64,000 nucleotides of DNA from positions 124,001 to 188,000 of the forward strand of contig NZ_BCTQ01000005.1 of assembly GCF_001571365.1 (NCBI RefSeq), read 5' to 3'. Numbering within the stretch: position 1 is the stretch's first letter; every line of letters begins with the position of its first letter. This document shows, piece by piece, positions 35,359-45,243 of this stretch. A model generated the notes under the pieces. The model was not told where the DNA came from and made no database searches. It was given only the letters and a program-made list of their open reading frames with translations. The position numbers and the translations under genes are program-made. This stretch comes from Achromobacter denitrificans NBRC 15125 (GTDB lineage Bacteria; Pseudomonadota; Gammaproteobacteria; Burkholderiales; Burkholderiaceae_B).

Positions 35359-36597
35359 ATGGATAAAGCGGATATTTCCTGGTTGCTCGTCTCTACCCTG
35401 CTCGTATTGATGATGGCCGTACCTGGTCTGGCGATGTTCTATGGCGGCCTGGTACGCAGCAAGAACGTGCTGTCGGTGCTGCTGCAAGTGTTGTGCACGT
35501 TCGTGCTGGGCCTGGTGCTCTGGTTCATCTACGGATATTCCCTCGCGTTCACCGAGGGCAACGCTTTCTTCGGCGGCCTGTCGCGCGCCTTCTTCTCCGG
35601 CATGTTCAATCCGGCCGACGGCGCGTATTCCATGTCGAACACCCTGACCGAGCTGCTCTTCGCCTCGTTCCAGGCCACGTTCGCCGGCATCACCTGCGCG
35701 CTGATCGTCGGCAGCTTCGCCGAACGCGCCCGCTTCTCGGCCGTGCTGGTGTTCACCGTGATCTGGTTCACGTTCGCCTACGTGCCGATCGCCCACATGG
35801 TGTGGTTCGCGTCCGAAACGGCGCCCGGCCTGCTCAACGCCAAGGGCGCCCTGGACTTCGCCGGCGGCACCGTGGTGCACATCAACGCCGGCGTGGCCGG
35901 CCTGGTGGGCGCCTACGTGGTGGGCAAGCGCGTGGGCTATGGCCGCGAAGCGATGCAGCCCCACAACCTGCCCATGACCTTCGTCGGCGCGGCCTTGCTG
36001 TGGGTGGGCTGGTTCGGCTTCAACGCTGGCTCGGCGCTGGCCGCCAATGAAAACGCCACGCTGGCCTTCTTCAACACCATGATCGCAACCGCGGGCGCTG
36101 TCCTGGCCTGGCTGTTCACGGAATGGGCCATCAAGGGCAAGCCCTCGATGCTGGGCGCGGCCTCCGGCGCGGTTGCCGGCCTGGTGGGCATCACTCCCGC
36201 GGCCGGCCTGGTCGGCCCGGTGGGCGCGCTGGTCATCGGCGTGATTGCCGGCGCGGTCTGCGTCTGGGGCGTGAATGGCCTGAAGCGCCTGCTGCGCGCC
36301 GACGACGCGCTGGACGTGTTCGGCGTGCACGGCGTGGGCGGCATCGTCGGCGCCCTGCTGACCGGCGTGTTCAACGCCCAGATCCTCGGCGGCCCCGGCC
36401 TGGCCGAACCCGGCATGATCGGCCACCAACTGTGGGTCCAGCTGGAAGGCGTGCTGCTGACCATCGTCTGGTCCGGCGTGGTGGCCTGGATCGCCTACAA
36501 GATCGCCAATGCGCTGTGCGGCATGCGCGTGCCGGAAGACCAGGAACGCGAAGGCCTGGATGTCACGAGCCACGGCGAATCGGCGTATCACAGTTGA
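35359..36597 (+). CDS. amtB: Ammonium channel AmtB
   Basis: 412 residues with eleven predicted membrane helices. The start MDKADISWLLVSTLLVL has no separate cleavable leader. The periplasmic gate and pore residues occur in MFYGGLVRSKNVLS, the two pore histidines in TVVHINAGVAGLVGA and VFGVHGVGGIVGALL. It conducts ammonium/ammonia and is closed by GlnK when nitrogen is plentiful. It is 32 bp after glnK and co-transcribed from the sigma-54 promoter. Confidence 0.96.
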   Translation: MDKADISWLLVSTLLVLMMAVPGLAMFYGGLVRSKNVLSVLLQVLCTFVLGLVLWFIYGYSLAFTEGNAFFGGLSRAFFSGMFNPADGAYSMSNTLTELLFASFQATFAGITCALIVGSFAERARFSAVLVFTVIWFTFAYVPIAHMVWFASETAPGLLNAKGALDFAGGTVVHINAGVAGLVGAYVVGKRVGYGREAMQPHNLPMTFVGAALLWVGWFGFNAGSALAANENATLAFFNTMIATAGAVLAWLFTEWAIKGKPSMLGAASGAVAGLVGITPAAGLVGPVGALVIGVIAGAVCVWGVNGLKRLLRADDALDVFGVHGVGGIVGALLTGVFNAQILGGPGLAEPGMIGHQLWVQLEGVLLTIVWSGVVAWIAYKIANALCGMRVPEDQEREGLDVTSHGESAYHS

Positions 36598-36710
36598 GCC
36601 CCCCCGAGGCGCCTCTGGCGCCTCCCCCTCAAGGGGGCGCCGCGTATGGACCGGCAGAGCCGGATCCATCGCGGCCTGGACCGGGCGGCAGCGAGTGGTT
36701 GCGAAGCGGT

Positions 36711-36746
36711 AAAAAAGCCCGAGACCTTTATGGTCTCGGGCTTTTT
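36711..36746. terminator. Bidirectional terminator between amtB and ptsI
   Basis: AAGCCCGAGACC pairs with GGTCTCGGGCTT around TTTAT, with six A before and five T after, so it works in both directions for the converging amtB and ptsI transcripts. Confidence 0.92.
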
Positions 36747-36769
36747 CCATTCCCCGGCCGAAGCGCGCT

Positions 36770-38524
36770 TCAGCCTGGACCCAGCGCGTCCAGGTCCACC
36801 GGCAAGGCGCGGTTCAGGGCGGCGGCCACCTTGACGCGCAAGGCGTTGGAATGCGCGCGGCGCACTTCGCGCTTCACGTCCAGCAACTGCTGCGGGTGCA
36901 TGGAGAACTCGGTGAGGCCCAGGCCCAGCAGCAATCGCGTCATGCGCGAATCGCCCGCCATTTCCCCGCACACGGCTACCGGCTTGCCGGCCCGCTCGCC
37001 CGCGTTGATGGTGTGCGCGACCAGGCGCAGCACCGCCGGATGCAGCGGGTCGTACAGGGACGCCACGTCGTGGTCGCCGCGGTCGATCGCCAGCGTGTAC
37101 TGGATCAGGTCGTTGGTGCCGATGGAGAGGAAGTCCAGCGCCTGGGCGAAAGGCTCGATCGCGATGGCGATGGCCGGCACTTCGACCATGGCGCCCACTT
37201 CCATGTGCGGCGCATAGGCCTGGCCGCGGGCGTCGAGTTCGCGGCGCGCGGACTCGATGGCCGCCTTGGTCGCCACGACCTCGTGCATGTGCGCGATCAT
37301 GGGAATCAGCAGGCGCACCGGTCCGTGGGCGGAAGCCCGCAGGATGGCGCGCAGCTGGGTCGCGAACATTTCCGGGCGCGCCAGGCAATAGCGGATGGCG
37401 CGCTGCCCCAGCGCGGGATTGGTGGCCACGGTGGCCTCGCCGTCCAGCGTCTTGTCCGAGCCGATGTCCAGGGTGCGGATCGTGACGGGACGGCCCGCCA
37501 TCACCTTGACGACGGAGGAATAGGCTTCGTACTGCTCTTCCTCGCCCGGCAGGTCCGGCCGCCCCATGAACAGGAATTCGCTGCGGAACAACCCGATCCC
37601 GTGGGCGCCGGAGGCCAGCGCCAGGGCGGCCTCTTCCGGCAGCTCGATATTGGCATGCAGCACGATGTCGATGCCGTCCAGGGTAACCGACGGCTCGTCG
37701 CGCAGCAGGCTGAGTTCGGCGCGCTCGTCCGCGTAGGCGGACTGGCGGCGGCGGTATTCCTGCAGGATGCGGTCGGACGGGTTGACGATCACCGCGCCGG
37801 CCCCGCCGTCGATGATCAGCATGTCCCCGTCGCGCACCAGCTCGCGCACGTTGCCCATGGCCACGACGGCGGGCACGCCCATGCTGCGCGCCACGATCGC
37901 GGTATGCGAGGTGGGGCCGCCCAGGTCGGTCACGAAGGCCGCGAAACGGCCGCCGCGCAGCCGCAGCATGTCGGCGGGCGAGATGTCGTGAGCCACGACC
38001 ACCAGCGCGTCGTCGCCCCCCATGTGGGACATGTCCGGCAGGATCGCCGAGGAGCCCGCCAGCACGTGCAGCACCCGTTCGATGACCTGGCGCACGTCGG
38101 CCCCGCGCTCGCGCAGGTACTCGTCCTCCATGGCGTCGAACTGCTGCCCCAGGATCTGGCCCTGCGTGGTCAGCGCCCATTCGGCGTTGTAGTGCCGATC
38201 GGCAATGAGGGCCAGCGTTTGCTCGGCCAGCAGCGGATCGCCCAGCAACAGGCTGTGGACGTTCAGCATCGCGCCCAGCTCGCGCGGCGCGTCGGCCGGC
38301 AAGGTATCGGCCAGCTGCAGCAGTTCCTGCTGGGCCGAGGCCAGGGCCTCGGTCAGGCGGCTGCTTTCGGCCGGCACGTCCTCGGGCGAAATGCGGTAGT
38401 GCGCGACCTCCAGGGCCGCGGCGCCCATGACGACGGCGCGCCCGATGGCATATCCCTTGGCGACGCCTTTGCCGTAAAGACACACGACGGGGCTGGCACC
38501 GCCAGCCCCGTCGTGTGTGTCCAT
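36770..38524 (-). CDS. ptsI: PTS enzyme I
   Basis: 584 residues from the ATG at 38524. The N-terminal domain has the active-site histidine in GGPTSHTAIVARSMGVPA. The C-terminal PEP-binding barrel has GIGLFRSEFLFM, RTLDIGSDK, FLSIGTNDLIQYTLAIDR and the catalytic cysteine in VAVCGEMAGD. It takes phosphate from PEP and passes it to HPr. Last gene of the gshB-EIIA-ptsH-ptsI run. Confidence 0.95.
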   Translation of the reverse strand: MDTHDGAGGASPVVCLYGKGVAKGYAIGRAVVMGAAALEVAHYRISPEDVPAESSRLTEALASAQQELLQLADTLPADAPRELGAMLNVHSLLLGDPLLAEQTLALIADRHYNAEWALTTQGQILGQQFDAMEDEYLRERGADVRQVIERVLHVLAGSSAILPDMSHMGGDDALVVVAHDISPADMLRLRGGRFAAFVTDLGGPTSHTAIVARSMGVPAVVAMGNVRELVRDGDMLIIDGGAGAVIVNPSDRILQEYRRRQSAYADERAELSLLRDEPSVTLDGIDIVLHANIELPEEAALALASGAHGIGLFRSEFLFMGRPDLPGEEEQYEAYSSVVKVMAGRPVTIRTLDIGSDKTLDGEATVATNPALGQRAIRYCLARPEMFATQLRAILRASAHGPVRLLIPMIAHMHEVVATKAAIESARRELDARGQAYAPHMEVGAMVEVPAIAIAIEPFAQALDFLSIGTNDLIQYTLAIDRGDHDVASLYDPLHPAVLRLVAHTINAGERAGKPVAVCGEMAGDSRMTRLLLGLGLTEFSMHPQQLLDVKREVRRAHSNALRVKVAAALNRALPVDLDALGPG

Positions 38525-38582
38525 GAGGGTCGTAGACGAACCGGCCTGGGGAGCGCTCAGGCCGGCGGATTCAGAAGTCGTT

Positions 38583-38852
38583 CTATTCCTGCTCACCGAA
38601 TTTGCTGTCGAACAGAGTTTCAATTTCGGAAAGGGCTTGCTCGGCATCGTTGCCCGAAGCCTCCAGCCTGACCGTCACGCCCAGCCCGGCTGCCAGCATC
38701 ATGACGCCCATGATGCTCTTGGCGTTCACGCGCTGCGCGCCGCGCGAGATGAAGATCTCGCTGGAGAACTTGCTGGCCAGTTGCGTCAGCTTGGCGGCCG
38801 CCCGGGCGTGCAGGCCCAGTTTATTGCTGATGACGATGTCTGTATTAGGCAT
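38583..38852 (-). CDS. ptsH: Phosphocarrier protein HPr
   Basis: 89 residues from the ATG at 38852. His15 lies in SNKLGLHARAAAKL and Ser46 in AKSIMGVMMLAA, the sites for enzyme I and HPr kinase respectively. It relays phosphate from enzyme I to the EIIA encoded upstream. The 58-bp gap to ptsI carries no terminator. Confidence 0.95.
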   Translation of the reverse strand: MPNTDIVISNKLGLHARAAAKLTQLASKFSSEIFISRGAQRVNAKSIMGVMMLAAGLGVTVRLEASGNDAEQALSEIETLFDSKFGEQE

Positions 38853-38963
38853 AGGAAATATTATGACCGCGGCTGGGCGCCCCGGTATGGTTTGCAGCAA
38901 AACGTCGAACCGCTCACCGGCTTGAAAAATATCAGCCGACATAATAGGGCAATTTTCCGCCCG

Positions 38964-39365
38964 TCAGTCTACACGCAAGACGCCCTGCACTCCGCCGGCC
39001 AAGGCCTTTTCGCGCGTTTCGGCCAAGGGCAGGCCGCGATAGGTCAAGGCGCGCAGCAACATCGGGGTATTCAGCCCCGCCAGCACGCAGCACTGGATAC
39101 CCTGCGCCTGGGCGTCGGCGACGGCCCGTTTGGCGATGTTCGCGGGCGTGGCGCCGATCAGGTCGGTCAGCACCAGCACCCCGCCCCCGTGCTCCTGTTC
39201 CAGGATGTCCTTCAGGACGTCGGGGGCCAGGTCGTCAGGCCGGTCCGCGGGCTGGATATCGTGGATGGCCAGCATGCCGTCGAGGTTGCCCATGACGTGG
39301 CTGGCGCATTCCCGCATCGCCGCGCCCAAAGGCGCGTGCACGACGATGACGATACCCGTGGTCAT
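38964..39365 (-). CDS. PTS EIIA component, mannose type
   Basis: 133 residues. The active-site His10 lies in GIVIVVHAPLGAAM, and LTDLIGATPANIAKR and LAGLNTPMLLRAL complete the mannose-family EIIA fold. No EIIB, EIIC or EIID gene is nearby, so with HPr and enzyme I it probably forms a regulatory phosphorelay rather than a sugar importer. It starts 16 bp after gshB. Confidence 0.93.
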   Translation of the reverse strand: MTTGIVIVVHAPLGAAMRECASHVMGNLDGMLAIHDIQPADRPDDLAPDVLKDILEQEHGGGVLVLTDLIGATPANIAKRAVADAQAQGIQCCVLAGLNTPMLLRALTYRGLPLAETREKALAGGVQGVLRVD

Positions 39366-39381
39366 GACGAAGTCCTGGGGT

Positions 39382-40350
39382 TCAGGCCGCGGCCTTGCCC
39401 GCCACGGCTTTTTCGAGCGCCGTGACGAACATGCCCGCGACGTCGAAGCCGGTCTGTTCGGCGATCTCGACGAAACAGGTGGGGCTCGTGACGTTGACTT
39501 CGGTGACGTAGTCGCCGATGACGTCCAGCCCGACCAGCAGCAGGCCGCGCGCGGCCAGCCTGGGCGCGACGGCCTTGGCGATTTCGCGGTCGCGCGGCGA
39601 CAGCGCCTGCGCGACGCCGCGCCCGCCGGCCGCGAGGTTGCCGCGGGTTTCGCCCGCCAGCGGAATGCGGGCCAGCGAATACGGCACCGGCTCGCCGCCG
39701 ATCAGCAGGATGCGCTTGTCTCCCTTGACGATGTCGGGGATGTAGCGCTGCGCCATGATGGTGCGCGCGCCGTTGTCGGTGAGCGTCTCCAGGATGGCGT
39801 TCAGGTTCGGATCCTTGGGCTGGAGCCGGAACACGCCGGTGCCGCCCATGCCGTCCAGCGGCTTCACGATGACGTCGTGATGCGCTTCGTGGAAGGCCCG
39901 CAGGCGAGCCATGTTGCGGGTCACCAGCGTGGGCGCGGTGAACTCGCTGATTTCCGTGATGGCCAGTTTTTCCGGATGGTTGCGGATCGCCGCGCCGCCG
40001 TTGAACACGCGGGCGCCTTGCGCCTCGGCATATTCGAGCAGGTGCGTGGAATAGACGTATTCCATGTCGAACGGCGGATCCTTGCGCATCACGACCGCGC
40101 CGAAATCCGCCAGCGGCAGATCCTGGGCGGCGGACTCGCGCCACCAGTCGTGGCCGTGCAGATCGGCGTCCGCGACCAGTTCGATGGGCGTGGCCACGGC
40201 CTTGACCGTGCCGCCCTCGATATAGAGATCGCCCTGCATGGCCACGCTGAGCGTATGGCCGCGCGCCACGAGGGCACGCATCATGGCGACAGAGCTGTCC
40301 TTGTACGCTTTCAAGAGCGGCAAGGGATCCAAAACGAACAAAACGTGCAT
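39382..40350 (-). CDS. gshB: Glutathione synthetase
   Basis: 322 residues from the ATG at 40350. The ATP-grasp enzyme is complete: MHVLFVLDPLPLLKAYKDSS, VMRKDPPFDMEYVYST, KPLDGMGGTGVFRL, and the C-terminal DVIGDYVTEVNVTSPTC. It joins gamma-glutamylcysteine and glycine. The gene for the first step, gshA, which often sits next to gshB in this group, is not in the window. Confidence 0.95.
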   Translation of the reverse strand: MHVLFVLDPLPLLKAYKDSSVAMMRALVARGHTLSVAMQGDLYIEGGTVKAVATPIELVADADLHGHDWWRESAAQDLPLADFGAVVMRKDPPFDMEYVYSTHLLEYAEAQGARVFNGGAAIRNHPEKLAITEISEFTAPTLVTRNMARLRAFHEAHHDVIVKPLDGMGGTGVFRLQPKDPNLNAILETLTDNGARTIMAQRYIPDIVKGDKRILLIGGEPVPYSLARIPLAGETRGNLAAGGRGVAQALSPRDREIAKAVAPRLAARGLLLVGLDVIGDYVTEVNVTSPTCFVEIAEQTGFDVAGMFVTALEKAVAGKAAA

Positions 40351-40433
40351 CGCGACACCCTGAACGGACGTCGCCTTCCCTCGCGGGAAGGCGACCTTAT
40401 GACATCGTAGCGCAGAGCCGCCCAATAAGCGAA

Positions 40434-40493
40434 CCCGCCGGTCCACAGAGCGGACGGCGGGTGGAAGAGCGACCGGACCTCCCCGAAGGGAGG
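40434..40493 (-). terminator. Tandem hairpins between infC and gshB
   Basis: CCTCCC-TTC-GGGGAGG (40478-40493) lies just after the infC stop and a longer stem of CCCGCCG/CGGCGGG ends follows it. Neither is followed by a strong T-tract on the minus strand, so they may attenuate or stabilise mRNA ends rather than stop transcription fully. Confidence 0.4.
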
Positions 40494-40506
40494 CTCAGGC
40501 TGGAGC

Positions 40507-41058
40507 TCAGGCCGCCGATTCGGGCTTGCCCGCGGGCGGGGCCTTCTTCTTGGGCGCCAGCACCATGACCATCTGACGGCCTTCGAGCTTCGGCATGGCT
40601 TCGACCTGGGCCAGTTCCAGCAGATCGTCGCGCACACGTTCAAGCACCCGCATGCCAAGTTCCTGGTGGGCCATTTCGCGGCCACGGAACCGCAACGTCA
40701 CCTTGGCCTTGTCGCCTTCTTCGAGGAAGCGGCGCAGGTTGCGCAGCTTGACTTGGTAGTCACCCTCGTCGGTGGCAGGACGGAATTTGACTTCCTTGAC
40801 CTGGATGACCTTTTGCTTGGAACGAGCTTCGGCTTGGCGCTTCTGCTCTTGGTACTTGAATTTGCCGTAGTCCATCAAACGGCAGACCGGCGGCTCGGCG
40901 TTCGGCGCGATTTCCACCAGATCCACGTCGCTTTGCTCGGAAAGACGGAACGCGTCGGCAATCTTGACGATGCCCAGTTGTTCTCCGTCCAGACCTATCA
41001 GGCGCACCTCGGGGACGCGGATTTCACCGTTGATGCGATTGGCTTTTTCAGTGGCGAT
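40507..41058 (-). CDS. infC: Translation initiation factor IF-3 (AUC start)
   Basis: 183 residues when started at ATC (41058), with GGAG eight bases upstream. That start restores the conserved N terminus [19 protein letters not shown], which a GTG start at 41007 would remove. The body is typical: [26 protein letters not shown], then the C-terminal domain ending in [11 protein letters not shown]-3 discriminates against rare start codons, so a non-AUG start gives autoregulation, as with AUU in E. coli. It lies 20 bp after thrS. Confidence 0.93.
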   Translation of the reverse strand: MATEKANRINGEIRVPEVRLIGLDGEQLGIVKIADAFRLSEQSDVDLVEIAPNAEPPVCRLMDYGKFKYQEQKRQAEARSKQKVIQVKEVKFRPATDEGDYQVKLRNLRRFLEEGDKAKVTLRFRGREMAHQELGMRVLERVRDDLLELAQVEAMPKLEGRQMVMVLAPKKKAPPAGKPESAA

Positions 41059-41078
41059 GTTGAAAGCTCCTAGAAATG

Positions 41079-43031
41079 TTAAGCAGCGCTGCTATCGGGA
41101 TGATTGACGTCGCGACGGGTGGAAACATCCTCGGCCAATCGCGCGACGAATTCGTCGATGGCGATGGCGCCGAGGTCCAGACCACCCAGTCCGCGTACGG
41201 CGACGGTGCCGTTTTGCTTTTCCTTGTCGCCGACGACAAGGATGTACGGAACCTTTTGCAGGCTGTGCTCCCGAATTTTACGAGTGATTTTTTCACCGCG
41301 CAAATCGGACTCTACTCTAAAGCCTTGTTTTTTCAGGCTTTGCGTGATTTCCGCCGCATAATCGGCGGAAGGTTCGGAAATGCAGCATACGACGGCCTGC
41401 ACCGGAGCCAGCCAGGGAGGCATCGCGCCGGCGTGGTTTTCGATCAGCATGCCGATAAATCGCTCCAGCGAACCGAGGATAGCGCGGTGCAGCATGACCG
41501 GCGGGCGGCGCTGGTCGTTCTGGTCCACGTACTCGGCGCCCAGGCGCACGGGCATGGAAAAGTCGACCTGGATCGTACCGCACTGCCAGTGGCGGCCGAT
41601 GGCGTCCTTCAGCGTGTATTCCACCTTCGGGCCGTAGAACGCGCCCTCTCCCGGCGAAATCTCGAACTCGCAGCCGGTGCGCCGCAGGCTTTCCATCAGC
41701 GCCTGCTCGGCCGTATCCCAGACTTCGTCCGAGCCGATACGCTTTTCAGGACGCGTGGCGACCTTGTACAGCACTTCGGTGAAGCCGAAGTCGCGGTAGA
41801 CCTTCTGCAGCAAGGCGGTGAAGTCGGCGCATTCGTCCTGGAGCTGTTCCTCGGTACAGAAAATGTGGCCGTCGTCCTGCGTGAAGCCGCGCACGCGCAT
41901 CATGCCGTGCAGCGAACCCGAGGGTTCGTTGCGGTGGCATTGGCCGAATTCGCCGTAGCGCAGGGGCAGTTCCCGGTAGGAATGCAGGCCGGCGTTGAAA
42001 ATCTGCACGTGGCCCGGACAGTTCATCGGTTTCAGGCCGTAGACGCGGTTCTCGGATTCCGTCGTGAACATGTTTTCACGGTAGTTGTCCCAGTGGCCGG
42101 TCTTTTTCCAGAGCGAGATGTCGAGAATCTGCGGTGCCTTGACTTCCTGGTAGCCGTTGTCGCGGTAGACGGAGCGCATGTACTGCTCCACCTGCTGCCA
42201 CAGCGTCCAGCCCTTGGGGTGCCAGAAAATCAGGCCGGGGGCCTCGTCCTGGAAGTGGAACAGATCGAGTTCGCGGCCGATCTTGCGGTGGTCGCGGCGC
42301 TCGGCCTCTTCCAGCATGTGCAGATAGGCTTCCTGCTCTTCCTTCGTGGCCCAGGCGGTGCCATAGATGCGCTGGAGCATCTCGTTCTTGCTGTCGCCGC
42401 GCCAGTAGGCGCCGGCCACCTTCATCAGCTTGAAGACCTTCAGCTTGCCCGTGGACGGCACGTGGGGGCCGCGGCAAAGGTCGATGAACTCGCCTTCGCG
42501 GTACAGGCTGAGCGTCTCGTTGGACGGGATCGAGGCGATGATCTCGGCCTTGTACTTTTCGCCGATGCCCTTGAAGAACTCGACGGCGTCGTCGCGCGAC
42601 CATTCTTCGCGCGTGACGACCTCGTCCTTCTTGGCCAGCTCGGCCATCTTCTTCTCGATGGCCGCCAGGTCTTCGGGCGTGAACGGGCGCTTGTACGAGA
42701 AGTCGTAGTAGAAGCCGTTGTCGATCACGGGGCCGATGGTCACCTGGGCATCCGGGAACAGCTCCTTGACGGCGTAGGCCAGCAAGTGGGCCGTGGAGTG
42801 ACGGATGAGGTCCAGGCCGTCTGCGTCCTTGGCGGTCACGATGGCCAGGCGCGCATCGCCTTCGATGCGGAAGCTGGTGTCGACCAGCCGGGACTCCGCG
42901 CCCTCGAACGTGACGCGCCCGCCCAGGGCGGCCTTGGCCAAGCCCGTGCCGATCGATTGCGCCACTTCGGCGACCGTTACCGGCCCCGGGAATTGGCGCT
43001 GCGAACCATCGGGCAATGTGATCTGTACCAT
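41079..43031 (-). CDS. thrS: Threonyl-tRNA synthetase
   Basis: 650 residues. In order: TGS domain (about 1-60), the editing domain with [16 protein letters not shown], class II catalytic core with [32 protein letters not shown] (motif 2 region, quoted in part) and [13 protein letters not shown] (motif 3), and the anticodon-binding domain ending near VVGDKEKQ. It charges tRNA-Thr. It is first in the thrS-infC operon. Confidence 0.97.
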   Translation of the reverse strand: MVQITLPDGSQRQFPGPVTVAEVAQSIGTGLAKAALGGRVTFEGAESRLVDTSFRIEGDARLAIVTAKDADGLDLIRHSTAHLLAYAVKELFPDAQVTIGPVIDNGFYYDFSYKRPFTPEDLAAIEKKMAELAKKDEVVTREEWSRDDAVEFFKGIGEKYKAEIIASIPSNETLSLYREGEFIDLCRGPHVPSTGKLKVFKLMKVAGAYWRGDSKNEMLQRIYGTAWATKEEQEAYLHMLEEAERRDHRKIGRELDLFHFQDEAPGLIFWHPKGWTLWQQVEQYMRSVYRDNGYQEVKAPQILDISLWKKTGHWDNYRENMFTTESENRVYGLKPMNCPGHVQIFNAGLHSYRELPLRYGEFGQCHRNEPSGSLHGMMRVRGFTQDDGHIFCTEEQLQDECADFTALLQKVYRDFGFTEVLYKVATRPEKRIGSDEVWDTAEQALMESLRRTGCEFEISPGEGAFYGPKVEYTLKDAIGRHWQCGTIQVDFSMPVRLGAEYVDQNDQRRPPVMLHRAILGSLERFIGMLIENHAGAMPPWLAPVQAVVCCISEPSADYAAEITQSLKKQGFRVESDLRGEKITRKIREHSLQKVPYILVVGDKEKQNGTVAVRGLGGLDLGAIAIDEFVARLAEDVSTRRDVNHPDSSAA

Positions 43032-43402
43032 CGGGAATATTTCCTGGGGGTTTCTAGGAACTGAAAATCGAAAAACGGAAACGAAAAACGCGGCCTGGAA
43101 GCCGCGTTCTTTTGATTGTCTTGCTGAGTTCTACCGCTGACCTGACACGGAGAAACCCGACGCACGAAAAAAACTAACGCGACATAGGGCGAAAGTTCCG
43201 GGTCGTAGTTCGTGCCAGCGGGAAAAACATGGTGTTTGGGGCCTGTCCGGGGCGCGCCTCACGCGGCGCGAATCAAGAATCAAAATGGCGATGAACGCTG
43301 CCTGCGCCGCGTTGCCGCGGCACGCAACAAAGTGCGCTTATCGTTGACGATTGTAGCACCATTTACCTCTGCTCCGTGGCGAAAGCGCGACACCCGGCCC
43401 GG
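43032..43402 (-). promoter_or_regulatory. thrS leader region
   Basis: The 371-bp gap upstream of thrS holds no gene. A minus-strand TACAAT (43350-43355) is a possible -10 box without a good -35. This would give a leader of about 300 bases with a terminator-like hairpin near its end. Confidence 0.4.
43083..43113 (-). terminator. Terminator-like hairpin in the thrS leader
   Basis: AACGCGGC pairs with GCCGCGTT (43087-43108) and on the minus strand is followed by TTTCGTTTCCGTTTTTC. It lies 55 bases before the thrS start, downstream of the likely promoter. It could be an attenuator. On the plus strand CTTTTG follows, so it could also stop antisense transcription. Confidence 0.6.
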
Positions 43403-44314
43403 CTAGCCCAGGCCGCGGCTACCCGCCAGCGTCGCCAGCGCATGGGCGACGCCGTCCCGCCAGGGCGGCGCGTGGATGCCGAACACGCGGGCGAGCAACC
43501 GGGTATCCAGGCGCGAGTTCAAGGGCCGGCGCGCCGCGGCCGGATACTGGCCCGAGGCGACCGGCAGGATCTCCTCGGGCCTCAGGTTGACCGGCAGGCC
43601 CGCCCGCCTGGCCTGCGCGGCGATGAAACAGGCGTATTCATGCCAGCTGGCCGCGCCCGCCGCCGCCAGATGATAGAGGCCGAAGGGAAAGCCGTCCCTG
43701 CCCTGCGCGAGATAACGCGCCAGGACCAGCGCCGTGGCGTCGGCGATGAAGGCCGCGCCCGTGGGCGCGCCGCGCTGGTCGTCCACGACGCGCAGCGCCT
43801 CGGCCTGGCGCAGCGCCATCAGCACGGTCTTCAGGAAATTGTCGCCGAACGCCCCGTAGACCCACGAAGTGCGGAACAGGAGGTGGGCGGGGTTCATGGC
43901 CCTCACCGCCCGCTCGCCGGCCAGCTTGCTGCGGCCGTAGGCATTCAGGGGGGCCGGCACGTCGCTTTCCACGTAGGAGCCGGCCTTGGCGCCGTCGAAC
44001 ACGTAATCGGACGAGTAATGCACGATCAGCGCGCCGCGGCTGGCGGCGAGCGCCGCCAGTTCGCCCGCGGCCTCGCCGTTGATCCGCATCGCGCGCACCG
44101 GGTCCTCCTCGGCGCGCTCGACGGCGGTAAAGGCGGCGGCATTGACGATGACGTCGGGCTTTTCCCGCCGAACCAGCCGCGCCAGCTGCAAAGGGTGGGT
44201 CAGGTCGCCCTCGCGCCGCCCCGCCGCCGCGACCTCGCCCAGGGGCGCCAGGCTGCGCCGCAGCTCGAAACCCAGCTGGCCGTCCTTGCCCAGCAGCAGA
44301 ATCTTGGTGGTCAT
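43403..44314 (-). CDS. rfbD: dTDP-4-dehydrorhamnose reductase (RfbD/RmlD family)
   Basis: 303 residues. The extended SDR fold has the nucleotide loop LLLGKDGQLGFEL, NAAAFTAVERAE, the SSDYVFDG segment, YGRSKLAGE with catalytic Tyr/Lys, and RTSWVYG. These are the RmlD hallmarks. It reduces dTDP-4-keto-rhamnose to dTDP-L-rhamnose for surface polysaccharides. The other rml genes are not adjacent, so the enzyme assignment is strong but its pathway partners lie elsewhere. Confidence 0.88.
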   Translation of the reverse strand: MTTKILLLGKDGQLGFELRRSLAPLGEVAAAGRREGDLTHPLQLARLVRREKPDVIVNAAAFTAVERAEEDPVRAMRINGEAAGELAALAASRGALIVHYSSDYVFDGAKAGSYVESDVPAPLNAYGRSKLAGERAVRAMNPAHLLFRTSWVYGAFGDNFLKTVLMALRQAEALRVVDDQRGAPTGAAFIADATALVLARYLAQGRDGFPFGLYHLAAAGAASWHEYACFIAAQARRAGLPVNLRPEEILPVASGQYPAAARRPLNSRLDTRLLARVFGIHAPPWRDGVAHALATLAGSRGLG

Positions 44315-44482
44315 GTGCCCGCTCGCCTCGTCGGCCTTGGGTATAACAGTCTGATTTTGGCGCGTTTCCGCTGCGGATAGCCAGTCGAAAACGTAATCTG
44401 CCCACTCGAATCTAGGACTGATGGTGCACTGAGCGCGGGGATCGTCCCCGGCACACCGCCCAACCCGATCGTGGAAGCACAG

Positions 44483-45220
44483 ATGAAACCTGTTTCAGCG
44501 CCCGACAATCTGGCGCTCCCCTCTTCGCCGAACGAGCCCGCCGGCGACCTTCCCGATGCGCGCCAGCACCTGCTGCTGTCGCGCACGCAACCCGTCGTCC
44601 ACGTCGCCATCCTGGACGATCACCCCGTGATCACGGTGGGCGTCGGCGCCTACCTTGAGGCCCGGCCGGGCTTCCGCGTCCTGCACCGGGAAACCTCGTC
44701 GCGGGGGCTGCTGGAAAAGCTGTCCCGCCACCCCTGCGACGTCGCGCTGGTGGATTTCTACCTGCCGCAGGAACCCTGGGACGGCGTGAGCTATCTGCGG
44801 CGCCTGCGCCGCTACCACCCCAACATGGGGATCATCACGTTCTCGGCCGGCAACCGCCAGGAAACCCAGTACGCCGCGTTCCGGGCCGGCGCCAACGGCT
44901 ACCTGGCCAAGCAATGGGGCATGGCCCTGTTGCCGGAAATGATCCGCGGCGTGCTCTCCGGCAAGCACCGTTTCCTCTCGGTGCGCGACGGCAGGATCCA
45001 CGCCCAGGAGCCCTCCGCCCCGCATGAAGCGCTCACGGCTTCGGAAGTGGAGATCCTGCGCCATATCAGCCAGGGCCTTTCCGTGACGCAGATCGCGGCG
45101 CGGCTCGTGCGCAGCAAGAAGACCATCAGCACGCACAAGCGCTGCGCCATGCGCAAGCTGCAGCTCTCCGACGACCTGTCGCTGGCCCTTTACCTGCGCG
45201 AGAAATTCGCGAATGAATGA
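44483..45220 (+). CDS. NarL/RcsB-type response regulator without a partner kinase
   Basis: 245 residues from the ATG at 44483 (a GTG 12 bases upstream is possible). A disordered 35-residue leader precedes a receiver domain with VAILDDHPVI, phospho-acceptor Asp91 in ALVDFYLP, FSAGN and the lysine in YLAKQWG. The C-terminal LuxR-type helix-turn-helix has LTASEVEILRHISQGLSVTQ and RSKKTISTHKRCAMRKL. No histidine kinase gene adjoins. The gene is divergent from rfbD and converges on hemN. Confidence 0.9.
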   Translation: MKPVSAPDNLALPSSPNEPAGDLPDARQHLLLSRTQPVVHVAILDDHPVITVGVGAYLEARPGFRVLHRETSSRGLLEKLSRHPCDVALVDFYLPQEPWDGVSYLRRLRRYHPNMGIITFSAGNRQETQYAAFRAGANGYLAKQWGMALLPEMIRGVLSGKHRFLSVRDGRIHAQEPSAPHEALTASEVEILRHISQGLSVTQIAARLVRSKKTISTHKRCAMRKLQLSDDLSLALYLREKFANE

Positions 45221-45243
45221 GGGCGCGCCGGCGCGGCGCATCC

